NCBI GenBank assembly: GCA_018857735.1
Contig: JABMCL010000839.1
Span: 577,501 to 641,500, forward strand
Source: Alviniconcha marisindica
Lineage: Eukaryota; Mollusca; Gastropoda; Provannidae
Direction: 5' to 3'
DNA length: 64,000 bases
Shown here: in pieces, positions 1 to 18,920 of the stretch
Layout: each line of letters opens with the position of its first letter
Numbering within the stretch: position 1 is the stretch's first letter
Made by a program: the position numbers and the translations under genes
Notes under the pieces: model-generated
Told to the model about the DNA's origin: nothing
The model's input: the letters and a program-made list of their open reading frames with translations, nothing else
Database searches by the model: none

Positions 1-205
1 AGAACGGAACCCCACCAGCAGACACAGAACGGAACCCCACCAGTATACACAGAACGGAACCCCACCAGTATACACAGAACGGAACCCCACCAGTATACAC
101 AGAACAGAGCCCCACCAGCAGACACAGAATGGAACCCCACCAGCAGACACAGAATGGAGCCCCACCAGCAGACAGAACGGAGCCCCACCAGCAGACATAG
201 AACTG
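1..205. repeat. 24-bp minisatellite downstream of the SDR stop
   Basis: There are about eight tandem copies of a roughly 24-bp unit around ACGGAACCCCACCAG. They begin at the window edge and stop just short of the minus-strand SDR stop codon, so they may be transcribed as 3'UTR. Confidence 0.9.
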
Positions 206-227
206 AATCCCAAGTTGTAAATGTACT

Positions 228-8514
<8,287 letters not shown>

Positions 8515-9082
8515 ATCAAACGCCGAAGATCGATCACATTATAGGTTATAACGAAAGTATGTTTTCCAAGTTCAGCCAGTGCCGAGTTGAAGGACTGACC
8601 TAGAAGGAACCGTAACTCTGTGCGCTTTACAAATTCCTTCCCATTGGAACTGAGCCAAGTGCTTCTGATTAAAATTGTAATTCTTAGTTGACACAACAGT
8701 CCAAGGAAGCCCAGACCACATACAGATACTGTGCTATGAATATGGCAAGGTACGTAAAGCTAATGATTCTATTATTTTTGTGTGTGCAAATGTTTGCATT
8801 GAAGAAGCGCTGGCGCACGAGCTAAATCCAAACCGAGCCAGAACAAAAACAAACAAACGTGCATGTTCAACAGTGCATTTGATTTGCAGAAAAGGTCCAC
8901 AAAAATGCTGTGGTCGCAGATCTATGTAACAGCTGTAACTTATCATAATATCAGAAGGAGATGTCCTTCTTATATTGTGATGTTACATCTGTACTGTTCT
9001 GCTTCTTGGGACTTCCAATCACTATACATGTTTATATATAAATATATATATAGCCTTCGGGAACTTGAGGAGAGCGCAGAGT
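8515..9082. other. 5' flank of the SDR gene
   Basis: Unique AT-rich sequence upstream of the SDR start. It should contain the promoter, but I see no clear TATA box or CpG cluster, and no gene. Confidence 0.4.
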
Positions 9083-9270
9083 TCAGGAGCTGTGTGAAAC
9101 TCGAGGTGGCCGCCCTGGGCTTGCCGTCCTAATGAGCCTTACGGTTTCTGTGGACGTAAAGCAATATTGAACCATGCTTCGGCACTGCGGGTCACAGTTT
9201 GTCCCTAATATAGTAATAATTATGTCAACCGACATCCGAGGACATGAAGCTCTGCATCATCATCAGCAAT
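9083..9270 (+). mobile_element. Dispersed repeat family A, copy 2
   Basis: Same family as 6752-6935, with CAGGAGCTGTGTGAAACTCG at the left and GACATGAAGCTCTGCATCATC at the right. It lies in the spacer between the SDR and zinc-finger genes. Confidence 0.75.
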
Positions 9271-9331
9271 CTTTGAGCACTCGCTCTCGAAAGCCAGCGT
9301 GGTCAGAAAATGGATGGGTGACCATTACGAA

Positions 9332-9334
<3 letters not shown>

Positions 9335-9397
<63 letters not shown>

Positions 9398-9399
9398 GT

Positions 9400-9455
<56 letters not shown>

Positions 9456-9481
9456 TAGTGTGTGTGTGTGTGTGTGTGTGT

Positions 9482-9542
<61 letters not shown>

Positions 9543-9575
9543 AGAGTGTGTGTGTGGTCAGTGTGTGTGTGTGTG

Positions 9576-9610
<35 letters not shown>

Positions 9611-9651
9611 GTCAGTGGTGTGTGTGTGTGTGTGTGTGTCAGTGTGTGTGT

Positions 9652-9712
<61 letters not shown>

Positions 9713-9775
9713 GTCAGTGTGTGTGTGTGTTGTGTGTGTGTGTGTGTGTGTGTGTGTAGTGTGTGTGTGTGTGTG

Positions 9776-9866
<91 letters not shown>

Positions 9867-9887
9867 GTCAGTGTGTGTGTGTTGTCA

Positions 9888-9931
<44 letters not shown>
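9335..9931. repeat. 600-bp (GT)n array with periodic GTCAGTG interruptions
   Basis: A very long GT tract broken repeatedly by TTGTCAGTG or GTCAGTG, implying that internal segments were themselves duplicated. No gene. Confidence 0.95.
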
Positions 9932-9932
<1 letters not shown>

Positions 9933-10347
9933 AGGCTTTGCCGCGCCCGTCCAGAACTTTCTCAGTGCAGACTCTGCAAAAGTCCATCGGATTAGACTAA
10001 AGTCCATCGGATTAGACTATAAGCTGAGATTCCCTGTGTGTATACGCATGCAAAAAGACCACATACGCATGTCAAAGATCCTGTAGTCCATGTCAGAGTT
10101 CGGTGGGTCATAAAATAACGCATGCACTAAAACTGTAAAAGTGTCAGAGCCTTCAGAGTGTTGAAGTTTGGCACTATTATACGGAAGGAGTAGAAGAAGT
10201 AGAATGTTAAACTGGATATATATATATATATATACACACTGTCAGTGTCAAAATACAGTTCCACCAGGGTTTCCTCAAAACCATTAATTTTCATTCTTTT
10301 TTCAATCATGATATTTTTTCAATCATGATTTGTAAATCACTATGTAG

Positions 10348-10398
<51 letters not shown>

Positions 10399-11267
10399 GT
10401 GCATTGAAGAACTGACTCTTAACATGTTTTTGTTTGTGTATGTGTGTGTGTGTGTGCGTGCTGGTAAATTATACCCCCAAACTGATAAACGAAAAGGCTG
10501 TAGGCCTAAAAGTTTGGGGTGCATGTTGTTCATTGATTTTTCATTAAAAGTCAAAGACTAGCTGTTTGCCAAGGCACTTTGCAGATCCCATTTGAGTGCA
10601 GCATAGGATTAGGATCTTATTCTTCTCATCAAGAATAGTCAAAGTACCAGTTTTCTAAATTTGACTTAAATAAGTTAAAATCAATGGAGCAGTTTCAAGC
10701 AAGGCACTTGGATTTCAACTGATATCTGTTACTGTTCAGTTCATTTCAGTTCAGTTCCCAAAACTTTAATCATCCCACAAGGGGCAATATTGTTGTGGTC
10801 ATGGCGGGCTCGTAAAATAATAATACATAATGTTAAGAGAACAATACATTATACAACAAACACAACACCACCAACAAAAAAGTCTTACTTTAACTATAGT
10901 TATAAATATAGAACAACTGTGACGTCATCATAAAATAGTAATGAACTGTTCTAAGATGAAATGCTTTGTGTCCAAGCTAACCCTTTAATCATCAGTTGTT
11001 GATGTATGTATGTGATTGTTTGTTTCAGTCAGTATCAGACTCAAAGAGCAGAGTGGATACAAGTTTTACAACAGCAGGGCATCATGACCCAACCCAACAA
11101 TCAAACGGAGAGAGGCTTGTTAGTGAGAAAAGTTAATGCTGAGAGCTAGTTTTGGAGTTTAAACAACAAAACAAAACAAAACCCAGGTTTGCAACAGAAA
11201 GAGAGCCAAAAAATAACCCCTTTTTTGTTTTTAGTTTTGTTGTTTTGTTGTTGTTGAGAATAGCACC
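9932..11267. other. Spacer and 5' region of the zinc-finger gene
   Basis: Holds a short (TA)n run (10351-10395) and a fragment with ATCCCACAAGGGGCAATATT (10771-10790) that recurs at 55600. A pyrimidine tract ending TTTTTGTTTTTAG lies just before the zinc-finger ATG and could be a 5'UTR splice acceptor. No other gene is seen. Confidence 0.45.
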
Positions 11268-12632
11268 ATGAATATACGCCATTTGCCTGACGCAAGCATG
11301 CAGTTAGGAATGGACAGTGGACAGTGGTCAGATTCAGAATATGCTGAAACAAAAATTATTGTTAGTGAAGGCAGTGAGAGGCCATCCCAAGACTTAAAGT
11401 TGCACATTGTGAAAAGTGACAGGGATATCACAAAGGAACCGCTCACCAAGGCGTCGTGTGTGAGCGAGACAGTGGAAGTGAAACGAAACACTGCCAGGTT
11501 GTGTCCTGAAACACAGACCTCACCGGAACCGGCAGTGCCATCTCAGGAAGGTGACGACTGGCTGACGGCATTTTATCTTTACTTTGATCATTCCGCCTCC
11601 AGAAATGATGGTGTTTCCTTCAGCGGCCAAGCAGCGCACAATTCAACATCCCTGCTGATGCACTACATGCAAGAGAACGCTTTAGCAAGAGCGATGGCGG
11701 TGGGCCAGCAGAGCGGGAGGTCTGTTGTTTCGGCCTCAGTTTTGCAGACTCCGTCTAAGCGGGACCGATCGAAGCAGAGGAGGGAATTATGGTCCCAGGG
11801 ACAGGACCTGGATTCCCGGTACCCCTGCCCGCACTGCAGTGCCGCGTTTCCCTTCCCCAGCAAACTGGAGCGGCACATGCAGAGTCACACAGGCGAGAGG
11901 CCCTTCTTCTGCACCCTGTGCAAAGCCACATTTTCCTGTCAGAGCAACCTGGGAACTCACGAGCGCACGCATTCCGGGGAAAAGCCCTTTTCCTGCCCAC
12001 ACTGTGACTCCGCTTTCTCGCGCCCCAGCAACCTCAAGCTTCACCTGCGAGTGCACACGGGCGAACGGCCGTTTCCGTGCACGCTGTGCTCATCCGCTTT
12101 CAAGTCCTCCACAGAGCTCAAGCGGCACCAGAAAACGCACACGGGTGAAAGGCCTTATAAGTGCGTGGAGTGCAAGTCGGCATTCACGCAGGCGAGTTCC
12201 CTCAGCGCCCACAGGAAGAAGCACACGGGTGAAAAGAAGTTTGCGTGCAAGGAGTGCGATGCTCGCTTTGCCACCGCCAGCTACCTCAAAATCCACGGCC
12301 GGGTTCACACGGGCGTCAGACCGTACTGCTGCGCGGAGTGCCACGCGCTGTTCACCCAGTCATGCAGTTTAAAGAAGCACGTGCAGGTGGTTCACTCTCA
12401 GCCAGACAGGGGCGACCAGCAGTTTCTCTGTGCCGCGTGCAGTGCTAGTTTCTCTCGAACGTGTGACCTGATCAAGCATGAGAAAGTTCATGCACAGCAC
12501 AGCACTTATGCCCTCGAAGAAAAGGTGACACAAATTGTGGAAAACGTTCAGACAGAGGAAGAGGCTGATCATCCATGGAACCTGAAAAACCTTAAGGCTG
12601 AGGTTGATTCAGATGGCTCGGAAATCAACTGA
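11268..12632 (+). CDS. C2H2 zinc-finger protein, eight fingers
   Basis: 454 residues in one uninterrupted reading frame, starting at an ATG in good context (CACCATG) and ending in TGA. Residues 1-184 are acidic and Ser-rich with no finger. Residues 185-411 hold eight classic Cx2C...Hx3-4H fingers, most joined by TGE(R/K)P-type linkers, for example HTGERPF and HTGEKK. The last two linkers diverge ([17 protein letters not shown]). The tail after about residue 411 is acidic. Known family behaviour is sequence-specific DNA binding in the nucleus, usually in transcription control. No KRAB, BTB, SCAN or ZAD domain is visible, and I cannot assign an orthologue. A 5' noncoding exon is possible. Confidence 0.9.
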   Translation: MNIRHLPDASMQLGMDSGQWSDSEYAETKIIVSEGSERPSQDLKLHIVKSDRDITKEPLTKASCVSETVEVKRNTARLCPETQTSPEPAVPSQEGDDWLTAFYLYFDHSASRNDGVSFSGQAAHNSTSLLMHYMQENALARAMAVGQQSGRSVVSASVLQTPSKRDRSKQRRELWSQGQDLDSRYPCPHCSAAFPFPSKLERHMQSHTGERPFFCTLCKATFSCQSNLGTHERTHSGEKPFSCPHCDSAFSRPSNLKLHLRVHTGERPFPCTLCSSAFKSSTELKRHQKTHTGERPYKCVECKSAFTQASSLSAHRKKHTGEKKFACKECDARFATASYLKIHGRVHTGVRPYCCAECHALFTQSCSLKKHVQVVHSQPDRGDQQFLCAACSASFSRTCDLIKHEKVHAQHSTYALEEKVTQIVENVQTEEEADHPWNLKNLKAEVDSDGSEIN

Positions 12633-12754
12633 TTGTTTCATCATGTACTACAGGTGAACACATGCAGGTATAAATCGCCCATAAATTGAACATGGTTTGG
12701 CTGTGGTGTTGTAGTTATTACAGTAGCATGTCAACATGATTTTCCCTTGGCTGT

Positions 12755-13430
12755 TCCCTGTCCTCGGGCCATTACAGGACAAAAAATCCATCCATTGGCC
12801 ATTTCCCTGTCCTTAGGACATTACAGGACACAACTCCCACCATTGGCAATGGCAGTTTCCCTGCCCTTAGGACACCAGGGCAAAACTCCCACCGCTGCCA
12901 GTTTCCCTGCCCTTAGGACATCAGGGCAAAACTCCCACCGCTGCCAGTTTCCCTGCCCTTAGGACACCAGGGCAAAACTCCCACCGCTGCCAGTTTCCCT
13001 GCCCTTAGGACACCAGGGCAAAACTCCCACCGCTGCCAGTTTCCCTGCCCTTAGGACATCAGGGCAAAACTCCCACCACCGCCAGTTTCCCTGCCCTTAG
13101 GACACCAGGGCAAAACTCCCACCACCGCCAGTTTCCCTGCCCTTAGGACACCAGGGCAAAACTCCCACCACCGCCAGTTTCCCTGCCCTTAGGACACCAG
13201 GGCAAAACTCCCACCACCGCCAGTTTCCCTGCCCTTAGGACATCAGGGCAAAACTCCCACCGTTGGCTGTTTCCCTGCCCTTAGGACATCAGGGCAAAAC
13301 TCCCACCATTGGCTGTTCCCTGCCCTTAGGACATCAGGGCAAAACTCCCACCGTTGGCTGTTTCCCTGCCCTTAGGACATCAGGGCAAAACTCCCACCAT
13401 TGGCCGTTTCCCTGTGCTTAGGACGTCTCA
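12755..13430. repeat. 46-bp minisatellite after the zinc-finger stop
   Basis: About 14 copies of a 46-bp unit containing TTAGGACACCAGGGCAAAAC and CCAGTTTCCCTGCCC, beginning 120 bp after the stop codon. It is probably within the 3'UTR, because a possible AATAAA follows near 13755. Confidence 0.9.
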
Positions 13431-13839
13431 GGATATCTGACAAAATTCCCACCATCGGCCAGCAGGTGATACCCTTCTCCAGTTCCAACTTGACTTGCAT
13501 GCGCAGCGCTCAAAACAGACGTTTCCCATGCTCATCTGAACCTCTCAGGAAGACTGGCAGCAGCAGCAGCAGCAGGAGGCTGAACCAAGTGCAGATTCTT
13601 TTTGCATCAAATGGGCTGAAGTTAATGACCCTTCAAGGCACATTTCTAATTCTAGTCATAGATAACAAAACTGACTTTCTGGGCACTTTGTTCAAGTCTA
13701 CAACTTCAGATGATATTTTGACAGTCGGGCCTATGGGATGCTTGATTTATATAAAATAAATCTGTTTTAAGTGAATGAGCATGCTATATTAAAGTCTTAC
13801 AGTGTTGAAATGCCTGGCTTCTTGCTCGTCTGTTGTGTG

Positions 13840-13892
13840 TGTGTGTGTGTGAGTGAGAGAGAGAGAGGGGGGGAGATTTTGTTTTCATTCAC

Positions 13893-13926
<34 letters not shown>

Positions 13927-14090
13927 GGAGATTTTGTTTTCATTCACTGTGTGTGTGTGTGTGTGTGAGAGAGAGAAGGGGATATTTTGTTTTTATTCAC
14001 TCTGTGTGTGTGTATGAGCGAGAGAGGGGGAGAGTTTGTTTTCATTCATTCTGTGTGGGTGTGTGGGTGTGCATGTGCGGAAGGGGAAGA
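13840..14090. repeat. (GT)n(GA)n tandem blocks
   Basis: Four copies of a roughly 65-bp block: GT repeat, GA repeat, G run, then ATTTTGTTTTCATTCACT. Confidence 0.88.
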
Positions 14091-14339
14091 TTTTTTTGTT
14101 TTCATTAACATTGCCGAGATAAAAAATTCTCATGTGCCATCAGATGGAGTATGGGTCAAACATGTTTTCCATTAAGGTTTAATGCCAGCCTCTTCCCCCC
14201 CCCCCCCCGACACACTTTTTTTTTTTCTCTTGCTACTTCAGTCATACATTGTCTGTCACTCACTCAACAGCTCGTCATTTGGAAGAAATCCACCTCAGAT
14301 TTAGCCAGAAGGACTTCTTTTTGTTTGTTTCAGCTTTTC

Positions 14340-15045
14340 ATACTGGACTGGTCCAAAAAATACGCCAATAAGAGACGCCTCTTTCTTTTCTGGTACTTAC
14401 TGCTGAGACCGAGTTGCAGAGATGGATGACTGCGAACAAGCGTACAAACAGTAGCAGTATGCAGGGATGTGAGACCTTCGTGGATACATGTAATTGCACG
14501 TTTTGAGTTCGCCTTAAAAAAAATTATTAAAAAAAAAAAAAAAAAGGGGTGGGGGGGGGAGTAGGAGAGATATATATATATATACAGAGAGAGAGAGTAA
14601 ATAAAAAAGAATTAGTGAGCGAGTATGTTTTTGTTTGCGTGCGTGCATGTTTTCTGACAAATGAGTTCCGCTGCATGATGAAACCCTCCGTCACAAGATG
14701 AGTCTCAGTTCAGGCCAACAATTCAGGCAGGCAGGAGAGTTTAAAATAAATGGTTTTATTTTCAGCAAGTTTTCACTATCATCATACACATGTGTATCAG
14801 CATGCAAGCAGCTTTTTATTATTCCAGCATGCACTCTGACTTCTACTCACGTTGTTGTCCATTTTGAACCAACAAAATGGCAACACTGTAATGCCCCTTA
14901 TAAGTGGGAGACAATTGATATTATTGTAAGAAAGAAATGCTCACCAAAAATGATTTTATTTCAAAGTTTTTTTGTTTTTTCCCTCTCTTCCTTCTTGGGT
15001 AAATAATCAGCAGTTTTATTTTGAGGTCTGCACAATGAACGAGGC
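14340..15045. repeat. Segmental duplication, copy 1
   Basis: Three blocks (14340-14460, 14705-14855, 14905-15045) recur in the same order at 15047-15175, 15181-15320 and 15885-16025. Shared strings include GGCCAACAATTCAGGCAGGC and GTAAATAATCAGCAGTTTTA. Copy 1 preserves an uninterrupted CTTATAAG at about 14898-14905, where copy 2 carries an insertion. Confidence 0.85.
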
Positions 15046-15369
15046 ATACTGGACTGGTGTAAAGTCAGAAAAATATGCCAATATCTATATGAGATGCCTC
15101 TTTCTTTTCTGGTATTTAGACTGAGTGCCAGAGATGAGTGACTGCGAACAAGTGTACAAACAGTAGCAGTATTACAACACAGGCCAACAATTCAGGCAGG
15201 CAGGAGAGTTTAAAATAAATGGTTTTATTTTCAGCAAGTTTTCACTATCATCATACACATGTCTATCAGCATGCAAGCAACTTTTTATTATTCTAGCATG
15301 CACTCTGACTGCTACTGATGATGTTGTCCGTTTTGAACTGACAAAATAGGACCACTGTGATGCCTCTTA

Positions 15370-15880
15370 CTGGGCGGTTCAGTGAAGGTGGTTTGCTAGA
15401 GTGAATGCCCCTCGTAATCTTTTGCGCAAGAAGTCGCGAAAGGTCCTGGCTGCCACTTCGGGCCGATTCTGAGTAGGTGCTGGCTCAGGCTGTGTATAAC
15501 AATGGAAGTTGAACCTAGAACTGCAAAGCAGTAAAAATGCCATTACTGTTGTGTTTGCAAAAATGACAGGGGAAAGGTGACGGAGAATGAAAAATAGTGT
15601 CTTTATGTTGTTTTTCAGCATTCCAGAAGATCGCAAGTTCTGGAAAAAATATGTTTCTTGCCATCCTATAGCACGAGCAACAAGTTATTGCTTGTTGCCA
15701 GACACATTTTGACTACGGGCCTTCAAAAATGCCTTTAAAGTTGGCACTGTAAACTTCGCAAATGTATTGTCACCACCTTCCATTGTGAAGAAAGTACGCA
15801 CCGGAAGTAAAAACAGCCATGGTACTTAAGCGATGCTGGGTAAAAGTCAAGGGAGTTAACAACCCGCCTGAACCACCCAA
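15370..15880 (-). mobile_element. 511-bp insertion with imperfect TIRs carrying a SAP-domain ORF remnant
   Basis: The left end CTGGGCGGTTCAG and the reverse complement of the right end (TTGGGTGGTTCAG) match at 11 of 13 bases. TA flanks both sides (15368-15369 and 15881-15882). However, the empty duplicate copy (CTTATAAG) aligns best with no target duplication, so the insertion mechanism is unresolved. It is probably a deletion derivative of a larger element encoding a SAP-domain protein on the minus strand. Confidence 0.7.
15379..15783 (-). pseudogene. SAP-domain ORF with one in-frame stop
   Basis: The reading frame starts MEGGDNTFAKFTVPTLKAFL and continues KARSQNVSGNKQ, then TAA (15685-15687), then LVARAIG in the same frame. 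This is the helix-turn-helix pattern of a SAP domain, a DNA-binding motif of about 35 residues, with a single nonsense change. The frame stays open to 15379 and ends in a basic segment with FRDFLRKRLRGAF. SAP domains of this style head several multi-copy invertebrate proteins (from memory). Part of the downstream frame may be intron-like. Confidence 0.65.
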
Positions 15881-16025
15881 TAATTGGGATACAATGGATA
15901 TTATCATAAGGAGAAAGAAATGCTCACCCAAAATGATTTTATTTCAAAGTTTTTTCTCCCTCACTCTTCCTTCTTGGGTAAATAATCAGCAGTTTTATTT
16001 TGAGGTATGCACAATGCACGAGGCA

Positions 16026-17309
16026 CAGACTAATACAACTGAGTGGGGTAGATATCAAAATAAAAGTATTGTGGAGTAATGGAAATGAGTCAGAAATGTC
16101 CAATACAACTAACCGTGTGCAAATTTCGCCCCTGAATTTGTTACACGTGCACGTGGCAGAACGTAATATTATATCAAAATAGGACAAAATGTCTTCCAGT
16201 ACGTAACTAAACAAAGTTTTAACGTTCAGTCGTGACAGTCCTCGAGTCACACAGGCAAAAGACAATTACAACAGGAAGTGTGAACTCATTTCACGCAAAT
16301 AAGAAAGTGACCAGGTTTGCACAGTTATCTTCATTTGAATGGTTTGGTCTGCAGAGATAGAAAAAAAACCAACGCTGACATGTCTACAGCCACGGGCATG
16401 CATCCACACCCACGCTCACACATATAAAATAACACGTACATACACACAGTGCCACTGGCACCTCCAAGCTACTTCAAAGAACATCAGTGCAACAGAATGG
16501 TTTAGAATTCACAGGCAGGAATTCAGGTCTGGATGCGTGAGATGTCTACTGTAGCCATGTCACAAACATTTACCTTACTGAAAGACGAGAGATATGCAGA
16601 TCTTTTGGACGTACACAATTACAACATGAAAATCACAGTTTATATCAGCATGAAGACAGTGTCATTGTAACACATATATGCATCTGCATAATACAGTCAT
16701 CTCTAAAAGAGACCGACAACCCCAAACTTCTTTTCTCGGACAAGCGGCAGAGATCGAAATGTAATACACATTTCTGGATTTTGTCTTTAAAAGCTTCATT
16801 ATTTGCATACTAATATTTCCCCAAAAGGCATTTTTTTCAGAGTTTCTTGAAAAAAAACCACTACCATGCATCGTGCAACTGCAGACCACCCCATGCAAAA
16901 CAACAAAGATTCTACTGGTATGCGGCTGGGCCGACTGAGGCACTGGATGGTGTTATGTACATCCAAGCAAACTGTGATTCACCAATTCAACCTACGCGTT
17001 CAGCACAGAACGTAAACCTTTTAAAACAAACAAAATCCAGAATTTTGTATCTGCTTACTGTGCTTTTGGGGTAGTCGGTACCGCCGTGCAAATTAGTGAC
17101 CATGGTTTTGGGTGCTCTTCGTAGCTGTGCAGTATTACACCCCCTCAAAAACTAGCATGGGTTTTCGGTGAAGTTTTCTGTACACAATAGGTTTCATTAC
17201 CAGTGGCGTTTGATGAAAATATTAAAACAACGGCAACAATCAATATTTTGATTGCAATGTAACAAATTACAATACACCTACTGAACTAGACCTTTGTCAC
17301 AATCTATAC

Positions 17310-17355
<46 letters not shown>

Positions 17356-17480
17356 TATTTTGGCTAGCCATATTTATCTACATGAACATAGCATTTCCAG
17401 CGGCATAGGAACAATATACAAAATACCTCCCCCCCACCAAAAACCACCAAAAGTTTAATCAGCTTTCAAGCAACCTTAAA
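16026..17480. other. Intergenic stretch without a gene
   Basis: Unique AT-rich DNA with a (CATA)n/(TA)n run near 17310-17350. I see no exon on either strand. Confidence 0.45.
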
Positions 17481-17549
17481 CTGAGATGTGGAGACTCCAA
17501 AACAGCTTTCTGTCAGTCAAAGCCAAACAGCAGTGCTACATGTATCCGC

Positions 17550-18125
17550 AAAACCTGAGCAAACTCTTACAATGCTTAACACAAGCAAACTGCTGGTAAG
17601 AGAGAAGGGTGAAACTGTGGACGTGGGTGTGGTAGATGGGGGTTCCGAGAAAGCTCTTACAAACTTTAACACAAGCAAACCACTGGTAAGAGAGGGTGAA
17701 AGTGGGGATGTAGGTGTAATAGACGGGGCCCTGAGAAAGCTCTTACAATGCTTAACACAAGCAAACCGCTGGTAAGACTAAGAGAGGAGGGTGAAACAGG
17801 GGACGTGGGTGTAGCAGATGGGGGCCCCAAGAAAGCTCTTACAAAGTTTAACACGGGCAAACCTCTGGTAAGAGAGGAGGGTGAAACAGGGGACGTGATG
17901 TGGGTGTAGTAGATGGGGGCCCCAAGAAAGCTCTTACAAAGTTTAACACAAGCAAACCACTGGTAAGAGAGAGGGTGAACTTGGGGATGTGGGTGTGGTA
18001 GACAGGGGCCAGAGAAAAACTCTTACAAAGTTTAACACGGGCAAACCGCTGGGAAGAGAGGAGGGTGAAATTGGGGAGATGGGTGTGGTAGACAGGGGCC
18101 AGAGAAAACTTATAAAGCCTAACAA
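17550..18125. repeat. Minisatellite of about 85-90 bp units
   Basis: Six to seven diverged copies around GCTCTTACAAAGTTTAACAC and GGTAAGAGAG...GTGGGTGTAGTAGA. It lies downstream of the CEP104 stop, so it could be in that gene's 3'UTR. Confidence 0.85.
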
Positions 18126-18840
18126 GCCAACTGCTAAGAGGTGAATGTTGTGTTGCGCATCCAAGTGTGAAGTGATCTGTGACTGGTACAGGGGTGACAG
18201 GCTCATGTTTCTTTCCCATGGTATTCGTGCACTGATGAAACTGACCAATGTGGAGGGACACTTTCAAGTCAAGTCAAATCTAGTCAAGTCAGTATACTTC
18301 AATCATCCCTCACAGGGCAATGCTGCTAACTACTCAGGCTCATTAATTAAAAAAAAAAAAAAAAAAGAACTTCAGAGCAATGTCAAAGCTCTTCCAAACC
18401 TTAGCAGTCTACAACAACAACAAAGAAGAAAAATGTTCACCTCATGCGAGGCTTCCAAACCGTATTAGTGAGGTTTCAAAACCATATTAGTGAAGCTTCA
18501 AAACCGTATTAGTCGTCCAATGAACTCCAGCCACAGCTATCCCAGTTACAGGGAGACAAACTAGCGCAACAATGCGGAAAGGATTCCGTTCCCTGGTTTT
18601 GGTGACCAATCGAGGGGACATCCATCAACTGCACAGTTACCGCAGTACGAACGACAACAACAACAAACACCCAAAAGGGTGCAAGTGACGTCAACTCTGA
18701 AAGCCATCTTCAGGGACGACCGATACATGCATATACAAAAGCACTAATCGAGAGTAATGTTTTGCTATTGCTGAATCTTGGAAAGAGTCGTAGTAGTAGT
18801 TTTTGGCCAATCTTCGGAAGGGTGACTTTGGCCAGTCACA

Positions 18841-18920
18841 TTATCTTGGTGTTTTGCTGCTTGGTTTCGTTGTGGGCTTTGCAATTTTTGAAGGTGGTTG
18901 CCGAGCTCCTCCCTTGGCGC
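18841..18920 (-). CDS. CEP104: CEP104 exon S, C-terminal tail and stop
   Basis: Acceptor AATTTTCAG. Encodes [20 protein letters not shown] then SKTPR and TAA (18841-18843), joining exon R in phase. The basic Ser/Pro/Lys tail with SKI(A/P)KP resembles the human C-terminus in style and position. Confidence 0.87.

Larger units (their letters stand above)
15047..16025. repeat. Segmental duplication, copy 2, interrupted
   Basis: Same blocks as 14340-15045, but split by 511 bp of unrelated sequence (15370-15880). Joining the flanks regenerates a sequence colinear with copy 1. Confidence 0.83.

Noticed and set aside
9299..9995. Long Cys/Val ORFs
   Set aside because: Translation of (GT)n; the same applies to His/Thr, Arg/Glu and Ser/Leu ORFs over (CA)n and (GA)n tracts elsewhere.
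11663..12572. ORFs of 67-215 residues in other frames over the zinc-finger gene
   Set aside because: GC-rich shadow frames of the real C2H2 coding sequence.
18509..18694. Possible CEP104 terminal exon on the minus strand
   Set aside because: No acceptor in the needed phase; the exon at 18841-18920 fits phase, composition and stop.
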